Part shown: positions 23,612-34,349 of the stretch, one piece after another | How the letters are laid out: the number at the start of each line of letters is the position of its first letter | Numbering within the stretch: the first letter of the stretch is position 1 | Assembly (NCBI GenBank): GCA_018105865.1 | Contig: CM030833.1 | Location: 12,628,381-12,692,380 of the forward strand | Direction: 5' to 3' | DNA from: Metaphire vulgaris | Taxonomy: Eukaryota; Annelida; Clitellata; Crassiclitellata; Megascolecidae | Length of the DNA: 64,000 nt | Position numbers and translations under genes: made by a program | Notes under the pieces: generated by a model | What the model saw: only the letters and a program-made list of their open reading frames with translations | Databases searched by the model: none | Told to the model about the DNA's origin: nothing

Positions 23612-24743
23612 CAGGGTTTCCCAAGCATTTTGAAATCGCGGCCCACTTGTAACGTGCCGCGACCAATGTTCCCTCTAAGGTGGGCGCGTGGGCGCGCGCC
23701 CACAAACGAGGAGACATGCGCCCAAAAATATTTTTGTTATTGCCTCAAAAAATTGAAAATTTGATGGAGGTATTTCATTTTTATGAAATGATATATTTTG
23801 AAACTTTTAAAAGGTGATCGCCACCGCAGCTTGACCATTTAATACGTCATATCCGGGACGTCTGATAACCAAAAAAGAAAAATGGTCATCAGTCATCACC
23901 GGTTCTTAACACTTGGCGTGCTGCACTGGTTTCAGAGTTTCAGAAAGAAAAATTGCCCAAAAAGTTAGTCAGATAGATAATTGTTGCCCAAGACGAATTT
24001 CGTGCGCACACGGACCATCAAGATTTTAAGGGAAAATTGGCCGCGACCCTAAAAATGGCAGGTAATATAAAAATGCATTAGGCCATCTGGCGAACGTCAG
24101 TTGAAATGAATCTTCTGAGTTTTGAATAAATGACAGAACAAAAGCTCTGATTCAATTCGAATGAAAATGTGGCAAATATATTAGGCAGAATTATTCATAT
24201 GTTTTACCAAATAGGACAAAAAGAGAGAAATAGAATTTGAATTTTCTTGAAAATTATCTTTTTTAAAATGGTGCCAGGAAAGATACCTCTGTTACGCGTC
24301 TTAAAAATCTTATGAGTATGGCAAAATCGCTTAACCTTAGGGTTTCAAAAAGTATTGAAACAGAAATTCCTATTGTTAATGGAGTTTTGGAGCAAAATGG
24401 TCGGAATACGCTTTCCTTGATTTATTGCGAAATAAGATTAATTTTTACTAGTACTAGTATAGGTCACTGGTCAGGGTTTTCAAAACTTTTTGGAACTGCT
24501 GTCACTTCAGCGGATTTGTAGCATCCCGCGACCCTGCAGCTATTGTCAGCTAACATTGGATAAAACGGTGCTCTTATAAACCGTGTAGGAAGGATTGCAG
24601 GCATATGCATTTCTTAAAACCTAGGCCTAATTGCAACTTCCAAGGCTTGTGAAATTGTGGCATTGGTTAGAAAATGACACGTTTGAATCTAATTTCGCGC
24701 CACTCCGCAACCCATTAGACTGAGCCCTGCGACCCACAGTTTA
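23612..24743 (+). mobile_element. hAT-like element inside the tRNA-derived SINE, copy 1
   Basis: It starts CAGGGTTTCCCAAGCATTTT and ends near GACCCACAGTTTAGT. Large parts are the reverse complement of 39002-39903 (for example GCCACATTTTC and the GGTGCCAGG...ACGCGTCTTAAAAAT region). No intact transposase frame is present. The 69-codon frame at 24312-24521 lies in the shared region. Confidence 0.7.
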
Positions 24744-25015
24744 GTAAGTCACTTTAAATCACGTTATGTGACGTCTGTGTTTAATCTTTAGAGCAGAAGT
24801 GCTTCTATTCACCGTTGTATTGTCCATTGCAGAGTGACCTTAAACTCATCTTAAGGTTGAATCGCCTGGAAGCTATCAATTAATAGATACAGTCGAATCA
24901 TATCTAATATCTATAATTATAGCTATTTCTGATGCTCTTTCGGTAATACTGCACGAATAGTTTTGTGGCAGTAGATGTAGATAATTCAAATCAAAGGCGT
25001 CACTAGAGTTGGTGT

Positions 25016-25239
25016 CAGAAGCGTAGCGAGGGGGTGAGGGGCGCCAAAATCGGGTTTTGAATAAACGATAAACAGGAAGAAGCAATTGAGACGACCTTTT
25101 TGCTCGTCAGAAGCATATAGGGAGATAGGGAGAGGGGCGCCGAATGAACGCATGTGGCGACCTTTTTTGCTCGTCAGGAGTTAAGGGTGCCAACAGTACA
25201 TCTTGCCCCCGGGCGCCGGATACTCTCGCTACGCCTCTG
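25016..25239 (+). mobile_element. hAT-like MITE, CAGAGGCGTAGCGAG family
   Basis: Termini CAGAAGCGTAGCGAGGGGG and CTCGCTACGCCTCTG with the exact duplication GTTGGTGT (25008-25015 and 25240-25247). Two copies of the module, read on the complement, lie at about 25091-25110 and 25157-25178 (GACCTTTTTTGCTCGTC). Non-coding. Confidence 0.9.
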
Positions 25240-25249
25240 GTTGGTGTCA

Positions 25250-25950
25250 CCCGGAACGGTAAAACCATGGTGTAAGCCCCCTCCCCAACCAAAAACTTAC
25301 ACCATGGACTTCCTTGAGTCATTCTGTATCGGCTCTTAGACATACGTCTGACCTGTTGAATTTCCCTTTTTAGTTTTGGTGCCAACCTCTTTAATGATTT
25401 GGTAATTGGTGTCGCCCGGTGCGGCCCGCACTCTCTAGCGACGCCATTGATTCAAATATAGGCCCCTAGTTCTTAAGATCACCACTCGATGTTTTAGTTC
25501 AGAGCTTTCGTAGCGAAATAACGACTGCGCAGCGGCTTGTTGACGAATATTTTCTTATTGTTTGCCAATAATCTAGGATATCACTGAGGATTCAGTTTTT
25601 TAAAATCAAACGTATCTATTTGGTTGCTTAGAATTAAGCCTACCCAGTATTACAGTATATAAAACTATGTAAAACTGAATTATAGTAACTATAGCGGTGG
25701 CAAGCCCTGGTTGAGAAAGGAGGAGCCAAACACACACACAAACACACATAGACGCCCATCGTCTTTGATACGGACGCGTCTATAAACAAGCACAACACAC
25801 ACACACACTCACTATACAATTAATTATTGCATGGCCCAAAAATTGCGTGGCTGTTCAAAACAATTATGAATCACAGTATGTGCGATACGCGATCAGCTGA
25901 ACTTTCTTGTCAATGATGCCTTGGAACCCACAGACTTAGCCACCATTAGA

Positions 25951-25989
<39 letters not shown>

Positions 25990-26570
25990 AACTGTGCATG
26001 GTTACTCCAAGCAAACATCCACTTGGCTTAACGTAACACAGATTCGACTAATGCAATAAACCTTCACTTTAGACTGATAGTTTTACTGGGATCACTAAAC
26101 TCGAAATGTCACGCGATTGTCGCTTTTGCGTATTCTCCTCAGCGGCCCAAGCACACTTCTCTTACGCTGTAGTCTATTGCTAAAACCTCTTCGTAGGCCT
26201 ACCTACGCCTCTTCACCTTTTACCCGTCGTCCCTACCCACTCGCCTCTAGGCCAGTCACACCGACAAGAGCCTATCGACTGAACTCTGCTCTCGCCAACT
26301 CTTGAGTAGAGAGCTTCTAGAGAGCTTCTGCGTGTTTGACTTTGAACTGCGGTTAGAGAAATGAGCGATGACGCGTCGTTTCTACCATAGGCCGTATACT
26401 GCGGACGAATTACAGGCTAATCTAATCTGACCGTTAAAATCTATACGCCGCTGTTATCAATATAGGCCCTAATAGTCGAGTTTCGTGTTGGTCTATTGCT
26501 TGTAATTTTTGTTGACTTTGGATATCGTTCCAATCGTATCGTTTGCGATGAGACTGCAATAATTATCGCC
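25250..26570. other. intergenic; CA/TG microsatellites and a duplicated 100-bp block
   Basis: Holds (AC)n near 25731-25812, (TG)n at 25955-25988, and a block at about 25702-25820 that recurs at about 41140-41250. The rest is unrecognised. Confidence 0.45.
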
Positions 26571-26572
26571 AG

Positions 26573-27600
26573 ATGAAGCCTAAGGAGTCGAATTTACAAC
26601 CCATGCAACATCAGGCTCCCTCCATAAATTATAATCAGGGTTCTTGGGATCGTCCTGTAATTCTCAGGGAGATTAAGGGGCCTGTTTCGTTTTCACCAGA
26701 CCCAGCACCATCAGATTCGACTAAGAGCAGTTTCAGCAGAACACATAGGGGCGCCATGCGCCAAATATTGGGTGCGACAATATGGCCAAATATTTCATAT
26801 TCAAGACAGCGCAGCGAGAAATTCTCGCCGTTACGATCAAGCGATCATTGAAAAACACAGTTAGGCCTACATGGTTATTACTGTAAATATAATAATTTCT
26901 AGTGGTCTTCCACATCTGTGACATCTCAATAATATTATATATTGCAATAGGCCTATTATGCCAATATACTGTGGATTTGCGGATTTTGTTTCCACAAAAC
27001 ATTGTAATTTTCCAATTAAATTTGGGTGGGCCAAACACATTGTGGCACATTGAGCCTAAATAGTGGGTGGGCCAAGGCCCACCTGGCCCACTCTGCTGCG
27101 CCCCATGGCAGAACATGCCAGCGATTGGCATTGCGTGCTACCCGTCGCCTCTTGTGGGCTGCGCTTGGACGACGAGACAATTAGAATCGTCGTCAGCCTC
27201 CGTCTTGGCGCTTACATCTGCGATCGGCAGCTTTGTCCATGCGGAGGAGAACAGGTCCTGGAGAATGGCTCTCAGCGACCCTCTTGTAGATTTTGGCCTT
27301 GATCGCCTTCCACGCGATTCGCTGTTCAACGACGTCTTCTACCGACCGCCGTATTTAGTTCTACCGGGTCGGTCTTGATACGAGCTGGCATTCCGTTGGT
27401 CAAGGAGCCACCCGATATTTCTCAGATCCGATGACAAGATAAGACCGCCGGATGGCATGATGACCGTGACACGCTGACCGATGCGCATCACCGTGGCAGA
27501 CACAGTCGCAGCCATCCATCACTCCATCAGCTCTTGGCGTTGCTCTTCCGCATGCAGGAGCCGCTGCTGAAAGCACTGCCTTGAAAAACTGTCAAATACG
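26573..27600 (+). pseudogene. degenerate retroelement ORF C-terminus, split by a hAT-like insertion
   Basis: Before the insertion the frame reads YNQGSWDRPVI (26573-26743). After it, successive frames read CGLRLDDETIRIVVSLRLGA and then LCPCGG, followed by RLPRDSLFNDV, PDGM and VADTVAA. The order QxSWDRP, GLRLDDE, RLGA, C-x-CG, DGKRPDGM, VDT matches the C-terminal region of reverse-transcriptase-containing polyproteins common in invertebrate genomes. Several frameshifts and stops show it is dead. The element at 26744-27107 interrupts it. Confidence 0.65.
26744..27107 (+). mobile_element. hAT-like MITE, CATAGGGGCGC termini
   Basis: Left end CATAGGGGCGCCATGC and right end GCTGCGCCCCATG are inverted relatives. 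The exact duplication GCAGAACA flanks it (26736-26743 and 27108-27115). A hairpin GGGTGGGCCAAGGCCCACC lies near the right end. It sits inside the retroelement remnant and is therefore younger than it. Confidence 0.85.
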
Positions 27601-27741
27601 CCGATCGGTCGGCCGATTATAATTTATAACCTTTGAGACCCTGGGCCCAATCAGTCACGACTCAGTCACTTTCATCAACGAGCTGGGTCATCATCTTTCC
27701 AAACTTACCAGAGGCATGAGAGATAGAGAAGACACACTCAG

Positions 27742-28125
<384 letters not shown>

Positions 28126-28324
28126 TCATCATTTCAGAAGATATGATGATATTCCGTGCTGTGCAATTTACAGCGTGCAAACATTTTCTGACGCTATCGA
28201 AATGACTTTATTAAATTCCGCGAATATACGCGTTATTACGATGTTTGGATTGTTTGCTTTTGAACTGCACGTGGATGTCACGTTGCGTTGAGTCTGAGGT
28301 TACCAGGGCCCTGTCGAGCGTAGA

Positions 28325-28327
<3 letters not shown>

Positions 28328-28356
<29 letters not shown>
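28328..28356. repeat. (CA)n microsatellite
   Basis: Short run of CA dinucleotides. Confidence 0.95.
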
Positions 28357-28360
<4 letters not shown>

Positions 28361-28954
28361 TGCAGGAGGTCGCAGGGTACGTCTAAGTCGGACCATGGCC
28401 ATTTTTAAGGAGCATTCAATGACATGGAACTTGTTGCTCAAATTTCGTTCAAATTTCGGTTGCGTTCAAAATTTCAGCAGCTTCCCGCCTATTAATTTAT
28501 TAAGCACGCGTACCCTACTGGAAAATGGTTGACTTCAGTACTTTAGTTGATCTTACTTGCTTGTTCCAGGCCTTTCCGTCTTTATGTGACTGAGATTATG
28601 CTATTAGGGCAGATAGGTAGTTTCGCCGGAATTTGTGGCGAATCTGAAGTTTGAAGGGTTAATACACGAAACAGTCACGGATAAAGCATTAATTTCATTT
28701 TCTTCACTTTCTAAAAACTTGATGTTTTATGTTGAGCCAACCATGTTTTTTTCAGGTGAGGTATTTAATGCTTTGATTAACATGATTTCGAATTTAATCT
28801 TTTTTCATACTTGAGAGCCTATTTTTCAAAAATAATTCTTGCATAGGATTTTGAACTTTGACAAATCTAGGGCCTATGTAGTTATTCGCGTACGTTTTCA
28901 AACGCTTCATTCTTAAACTTTTCAAGTACTCTAGATACTGGTTATTTGCTTGTT

Positions 28955-29771
28955 CACAGAGAAAAATTTGTGTAACGTTACGATGAATTTAAGTGTAAAT
29001 GTTACCTTAGTCGAGTAACCGACGTGTAACGTTACACCAGGTTACACTGAAGTGTATACCGAGAAAATTTTGTGTAACGTTACGATGAATTTAAGTGTAA
29101 ATGTTACCCTAGTCGAGTAACCTATAGTGTGGCGAAATCAGAAAATAGCAGTGAAAAGAATTAATAATCAATAATAAATAAGCCTGAGGTCCTATAGAAA
29201 TAATACATAGATGATAATTATCCAAATAGCTTAGAGAAACAAAGAAACAAGTATTCTGTATATGGCGCAAGACGTTAAGGAAAATGAGCAATATTAAGAT
29301 AGTGAGTGTAGCACACCTTTCTTTCGCCGGTTTGGAACTCCCTAAATAGCGGTACAGGTTTTGCATGCAACGCAATTTTATAACCCTACTTTTGCTTTCT
29401 GTGTAAAATTACTCTTTGCTTTGTTATGTTATGTTGCTTTGTACATTTGTATATTGTATGTATCCACTATTCCACATTTAAACAATTTGGGGAAACTTAA
29501 ATCAAGTTTTCCCGAATTTACACCAAGGCATGGTGTCAACTTTAAACAATGTTAATGTAACCCTACTCCTGCTTTCGGGGTAAACTTACTCCAAAATTTG
29601 GGGTTAACTTACACCAAGTTTTCCCGAGGTTACATCAAAGCATGGTGTCAACTTTACACCTGGTTCGCGTTTTGAGTACACCATCGCTTGGTGTAACCTT
29701 ACACCAAGCGATGGTGGCAGCTGAATTACCACCAAGTCTTGGTGTAACGTTACACAACTTTTTTCTCTGTG
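28955..29771 (+). mobile_element. inverted-repeat DNA element ending next to the central gene
   Basis: The left end CACAGAGAAAAATTTGTGTA and the right end ACACAACTTTTTTCTCTGTG are inverted copies; both continue inward into GTAACGTTAC. Near the left end a unit (TGTAACGTTACGATGAATTT) is repeated about 85 bp later. The right half has many GGTGTAAC and TTACACC motifs. TTGTT borders both sides, but a clear target duplication is not established and the superfamily is unassigned. It ends 9 bp before the acceptor of the exon starting at 29781. Confidence 0.7.
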
Positions 29772-29780
29772 TTGTTTCAG

Positions 29781-32700
29781 TTGCTTTATGTGGCAAGCAA
29801 CAGATTGTTTTAACGCTTTGTCACTTTGCCAGATGCTATTTGAGGATGGGAAATCGTCACGGAAAGAATGCTGTAAAGGAAAACTCGGAAACTGACGGAA
29901 AGGCTGCGGAAAAGTCCAACTCAAAGCAGCGTGAAAATGGCCGGAAAAAGAACGATACCGATTACGCGGTCGGAGAGTCAAACCAAAACGAAGTCGCTGA
30001 CACCAAGATTAAGAAATCTCACGCCGAGGGCAAAAAGAAACGAAATAGTAAAGACGACGCGAAGCGTAACGTCTCTAGGCAAACAACCGAAGACGACGGC
30101 GGCGGCGGCGGCGGCGATCTGGGGAAGAGGAGGAGGATGGGGAGGCTGTCGCGGTCGTTCGGCGCCGGCGGCGGCGGCGGCGGCGGAGAGACTCGGAATT
30201 CCAGCGTCTTTCCGGAATACGACGCCGCCGTCGCAGCAGCAGACGCGAATCGTTCGGAGACGGGACTGCATCACCGGACGGCGGAGCTGAAGGTCTATCG
30301 GTCGTACAGCAGTCTGGCCGACGAAAACAAGGTGCAGCTGTACGCCGGTCAGCCGAGTCTGGCGAACGTGAAATTCTACAGGAAGAACCCGAGCACGCCG
30401 CTGAACCACAAGCAGCGGGCCATGTCTCTGCCGCGGGGCTTCGACAGAACGAAGGACCTATCGCTGGTGGTGGATCAGAGCAAAGGCAGGACCGACAGCA
30501 GGGATTCTCTCGCCGGAGGAACGTCGACAGGCAAGAGGATGTCCGCACCAGCGATACGATCGGCTACTTTACCCCGTCTCTATGGAAACGCGCCGACGAC
30601 ATCAACTGCCAATTACAGGGGTATGTAAAAACCGTGGTACTTACTACTGTATACGCCGGGAAAAGAATGCTAAATTTATAAAGAAGTAATTGATAATTTT
30701 ATCTTTTAATTGATTATATTAGTTAGCATTTGCGGTGCATATGGCCAGTGCATGCTTTCGTCTGTCGAAATGTGCCAGAACCAAGTTTCGGAACCTTTTT
30801 CTCAGGAATTGATGTTTTTTTCAAAATCTAAAATAATTATAAATCACTATTGACTTTTCAAGTTTTAACCGACTTGAAATCAGTGTTCGATCATCCGAGT
30901 TTTAATTAACGTTTATACCGCAACCACACATAATAAAAGTAGTACATAAACAAAGTATTTTAAACAAATCGGACCTATAAGGATGAGTTCCGGAGCCTTT
31001 TCTAGAAAAAGAGACTGCTGCCACTACATTTGACCCCGATGGGGAGACTGGGCAAAGCAGCACAATTTGATGTTCCAAATATTCTCTCACGATAGTTTCA
31101 CTATTCCCCGAATCTAAGCTAAGTTGCAAATGACATTAATCCGTCAATTGCACGGCTCCGATTCGTCTCCGTGGATGTTATTCTCTGCTGACGATTTAGT
31201 TGGCAGTTTTATTTTCGTCAGATGCAAGGCCATTTTCTGATCATGCTGGTCTCGTCATGCATGACGCATTGCCACTTGGATGGCATTCATTGTCATGCGT
31301 AGGACCTATAAGAGAGTTGTCCTTGGACATGCAACATGATTTGCTTGTCGTTTCCTAAGACTGGTGTCCCGTTCTTTTATATCTAAGAGCTATATTTATT
31401 CAAATACGCCTGCGTGATTCCAAAACGAATTACATGTTATCTAAAAGCCTTGGTGTTTACATTGGTAGTAACTTGACATTCAAAGAGAATATTGCGTGGC
31501 TTTCTCATTCTTGCTTCTACCAGTAACGGGAACGCCTCTGAGTAGAAATATAAGTGGCGCTATACAAATGCTACATTACTGTAGGCCTACATTACATACG
31601 GAATTTCGTTACTTCGTAGCCAAAGATAGAATGTTCAAGACGTTCTTCTATGCCTCTCCTAAGTCCTAACTATTTGTAAAGTCACGTCGTAAACTGATTT
31701 ATAGGCCTAAGTTTAAGTATAAGATGAAATTCGTAATCGCTTTTATATTTATTTTATGCCTGAAACATCGATTTAAAATTGATTTCTTAGTTTAGAGATT
31801 GGTTGGTACTTTCCCGTTATCCGGACCCCAGTGAAGTGTAATGGCTTTTCGGTCGGGAACCTGACCCTAACCCTAACACTAACCCTAACTCTGACCCTAA
31901 TCCTAACCCTAACACTAACCCTAACCCTGACGCCAATTACACCATCCCTCTACTGGGGTCCGGATAACGGGAAAGAACCCATTGGTTCTGTTTATTCTAG
32001 TCTAACTTTGTATAGTAGCCTAGCTCTGTAGAAATTCAGAAACATATTGGATAATTATTATCCATCTCTTATTGAAGTTTTATCCTTTCAGTTACGAAAG
32101 ACGACTTTCCTGATACACTTGCGATCCAACGCAGGCTGAAACAGTTCGAGAAATTGCTGGTTCGGAATATCCTGGAGAAATTCTCCCACCTGAGTCCCGA
32201 GTCTCAGCTGGACACCGTCCCAATCGCCATCAGGCTCGGCAGTCCCAACCAGCTCGTCACTCTGCGAGACTACATCGCCGCCGACGGCAACGACTCGCCG
32301 CTGGACGACACCCTCGTCGACCGCGTCTCCTCCTCCGGCGGCGGCGGCGGCGAATTCGTTCTCTGCGTCGCTCCGGCGATGTTCAGCGGAATGGCGCACT
32401 TCCGACGCGAGCGTTCGACCGACAGGGCGGAATGGCCGACGCTGGCGCGCGACGTCGTGGCGTGCGTGGCGGCGGAGGCGGCGCCGGACATTTCGCGGAT
32501 GTTCGAATACCAGATATCGCTGCTGACCGGCGACAGTTCGGTGGCGCTGCTGGCCGATCACGGCGCCGACCGGATACTGTCGTTCATCCTCCACGACCTG
32601 CAGACGCCGCGCCTCGACCGGAACACGCTGATACAGGGCGTGGTGAGAGGGAACCGGGTGTGCTTCAGCCCGACCCTGACGCCGCTCAACCCCATCTACA

Positions 32701-33918
32701 TTTCGGTGATCGTCGGTCTCAAGGAGCTGAAATGGAACCTGTACGAGATCTTCGATAAACCGGGTCTTCGCAAAGACGTGATGCTCGTTCACGAAGCGGT
32801 CCCGGCGCCCGGGGAAGACGATCTCTGTCCCTGGAAATTCTACGTTTCCCACTCTTCCGAACCGATGCTGTACGGCTACCGGGGCCAGTTGATCGAGTGG
32901 GACTTCGTTCAGGGTCACTTCCGGGTCAACGGGTACGACGAGGCGTCGTATTCCGAGGAGATGTCCTGGAGATTCGACGATTTTCATCGTACCTATCCTC
33001 CGTTCAAACGACTCTTTGGCGTCCGGGCGATGAAACGCTACTACAGCGAACAGGTCAGACCGGGAGGCGTGCGCCGCCAGCCCCTCCCTCTCGACCGTTT
33101 TCTCATGCAAACGGTACGCGGGAACGCCTACGCCCGTGATGCCATCCAACCCGTCTATCGTCCTCTTGAACCGTTCATCTTGAACGACGTCGAAGGAATG
33201 GACTGGACCGTGGTCGAAGTCCCCAGAGTCCTTCTGCCGAGGAAGGTGGAAGGCGTCGATGCTAAAGCGCTTCTGTCGCCATCTGGCGAGTTCCCAGTGT
33301 TCAGTCCTCCGCTGTCAGATGGCCTTCCTCGTTTGCTAGACGCTAAAGCCGCAGTATCATTCGCCTGAACGAACTGACCAACAGCGACGGAGCTCCTCTT
33401 CCGGAGATGGATCAGTCGAAGACGGAAGATCGAGGGTTTCTCCATACTTTAGAGAAAGTACTGTCCAAAGATATTCTCCCATGCAGACCAGCTCGCCCAT
33501 TCCATCACATAGGCCTACATACTCATCGGTTGAAGCTTTGTGCGACGGCAGAAAGCCGTCTGTTTCACAGTATTATTCGCCAGGTGGCACTTTGCGCAAA
33601 ATCTATTCGTCTCCGTCGGAAGCCGAGGTAGAAACTCGAATTGTGACAGCAAAAGAAGCGCCGGTGCCGCCACATTATTCGCCAGGTGGAACCCTGCGGC
33701 GCAGTCGTCCAGCCAATGGAACGCCGAATGTTCAATCGCAGTCGTTCGAAGATACGTCGCCGAGATCTCATTCGCCAGGCGTCGAAGCAGTTTCTGTAGA
33801 ACAGAACCATTGCCCAGAGGGCGCCACTAGCATCGATTCGTCTTTTAGCGACCCTCGATTCGCCGGTTATACGCTAGTGGAAGAAGTCGTAACAGAACAC
33901 TTAACAAAAGGTTTGTAA
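29781..33918 (+). CDS. unrecognised protein: N-myristoylated basic head, conserved-looking core, SPGG-repeat tail
   Basis: I do not recognise this protein. Coding begins at 29846 (strong context, A at -3 and G at +4), giving MGNRHGKN, which fits an N-myristoylation signal. Residues about 5-90 are lysine-rich and acidic-patched, followed by two polyglycine runs encoded by GGC repeats and a KRRRMGRLSRSF segment. Exon 1 ends at 30620 (donor GTATGT, phase 1) and exon 2 starts at 32092 after TTTCAG; the frame is kept. Exon 2 encodes a G+C-rich, globular-looking region (ILEKFSHLSPE, FEYQISLLTGD, IVGLKELKWNLYEIF, LIEWDFVQGHFRVNGYDE). A frame change near 33300-33366 leads to a serine/proline-rich tail ending at 33918. 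If a 58-nt intron is removed the protein is about 847 residues. No signal peptide or membrane helix is evident. Myristoylation plus basic residues suggests membrane association (inference). Confidence 0.7.
29846..30620 (+). CDS. central gene, coding exon 1
   Basis: 258 codons plus one base. The frame is open upstream to 29642 inside the transposon, but the acceptor TGTTTCAG at 29779-29780 and the MGN start favour 29846. Polyglycine runs lie near residues 84-90 and 105-112. MSLPRGFDR and SATLPRLYG occur toward the end. Codon use is strongly G+C-biased compared with the flanks. Confidence 0.75.
31390..31610 (+). mobile_element. internally deleted LINE fragment with 3' tail
   Basis: The translation SLGVYIGSNLTFKENIAW then LSHSCFYQ parallels NLGIYFDSNMTFKEHFTR and LSRSCFYQ of the LINE at 45184. 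It then jumps directly to the 3' tail (GGAACGCCTCTGAGTAGAAA, CGCTATACAAATGC, ACATTAC repeats). The RT C-terminus that should lie between is missing. Confidence 0.7.
31805..31979 (+). mobile_element. hAT-like MITE carrying telomere-like repeats, copy 1
   Basis: Inverted termini of about 28 bp, with core CTTTCCCGTTATCCGGACCC at the left and its complement at the right. The flanks GATTGGTT and CATTGGTT match at 7 of 8. Between the termini lie about a dozen CCCTAA-type hexamers with variants (31861-31931). GTGAAGTGTAATGGCTTTTC precedes them and ACACCATCCCTCTACTGGGG follows. A second copy with fewer hexamers is at 43840-43972. Non-coding. Confidence 0.85.
32092..33366 (+). CDS. central gene, coding exon 2
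   Basis: Joins exon 1 in phase (codon split G|TT) and reads VTKDDFPDTLAIQRRLKQFE onward. The frame closes at 33366-33368 (TGA). A polyglycine run (SSGGGGGEF) is encoded near 32331-32358. If the 58-nt intron proposed in the findings is real, this exon ends at 33296 with ...SPSGEFP. G+C content is high throughout. Confidence 0.75.
33355..33918 (+). CDS. central gene, C-terminal part with Ser-Pro-Gly-Gly repeats
   Basis: A frame one base off from exon 2 reads YHSPERTDQQRRSSSSGDGS, then RYSPMQT, QYYSPGGTLRK (33568-33600), HYSPGGTLRR (33672-33701) and SHSPGVE, ending TKGL at 33918. The shared [HY]xSP motif across the frame break argues that this frame is translated as part of the same protein. 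It needs either a short intron (33297-33354) or a one-base sequence error upstream. GTAAGT directly after the last codons leaves open a further exon. Confidence 0.6.
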   Translation, partial: YHSPERTDQQRRSSSSGDGSVEDGRSRVSPYFRESTVQRYSPMQTSSPIPSHRPTYSSVEALCDGRKPSVSQYYSPGGTLRKIYSSPSEAEVETRIVTAKEAPVPPHYSPGGTLRRSRPANGTPNVQSQSFEDTSPRSHSPGVEAVSVEQNHCPEGATSIDSSFSDPRFAGYTLVEEVVTEHLTKGL

Positions 33919-34042
33919 GTTACATTACAGTTACATTACAATGAAACTTCGGAGCAATGTCAATATTCATTCTTTATCAGACAGTTGCTGATTCTGTCTG
34001 AACCCCACTTAGAATAGAAGGAGATGGCTTTCTTTAGCTTTA

Positions 34043-34344
34043 GGGCCGTCCATAAAGTACGTCACGCTTTCTTTGACAGTTGTTTTTACCCCGTCTGTTT
34101 TGTTACAACCTGTCACAAATCTCGGACCCTCTTAAAGTACGTCGCAAATATTGATAACGGACCCACCAACTTCTAAGGCGTCGTCCATAAATTACGTTAC
34201 GCAGGTTTTCTATTTTATAAATTCGAGTCTCTCGTTCACCTTTCAGAAGCGAAGCATAAAAATGTTCAGCTTCCGGCCAAAAAGACGAATGTAATTGAGA
34301 TTCAAAATTCTCCTCTCGAGCGTGACGTTCTTTATGGACGACCC
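34043..34344 (+). mobile_element. inverted-repeat DNA element, GTCCATAAA termini
   Basis: The left end GGGCCGTCCATAAAGTACGT and the right end ACGTTCTTTATGGACGACCC are inverted copies. A third related segment, GTCGTCCATAAATTACGTTA, lies inside near 34177. The target duplication is unclear. It lies just downstream of the central gene. Confidence 0.65.
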
Positions 34345-34349
34345 CTTTG

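Larger units (their letters stand above)
30621..32091 (+). other. intron of the central gene, containing LINE and MITE remnants
   Basis: Bounded by GTATGT and TATCCTTTCAG. It holds an internally deleted LINE tail (about 31390-31610) and a MITE with telomere-like repeats (31805-31979). The first 750 bp show nothing recognisable. Confidence 0.75.

Noticed and set aside
29978..30548. Two long minus-strand frames opposite exon 1
   Set aside because: Antisense shadows of the G+C-rich exon, rich in Arg and Ala from GGC repeats.
31861..31931. Interstitial telomere from a chromosome fusion
   Set aside because: The hexamers are bounded by inverted terminal repeats and an 8-bp duplication, and a second copy exists; a mobile element explains them.
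32088..33149. 353-codon minus-strand frame opposite the central gene
   Set aside because: It is an antisense shadow created by the high G+C content of exon 2; the sense frame has splice sites and phase continuity.
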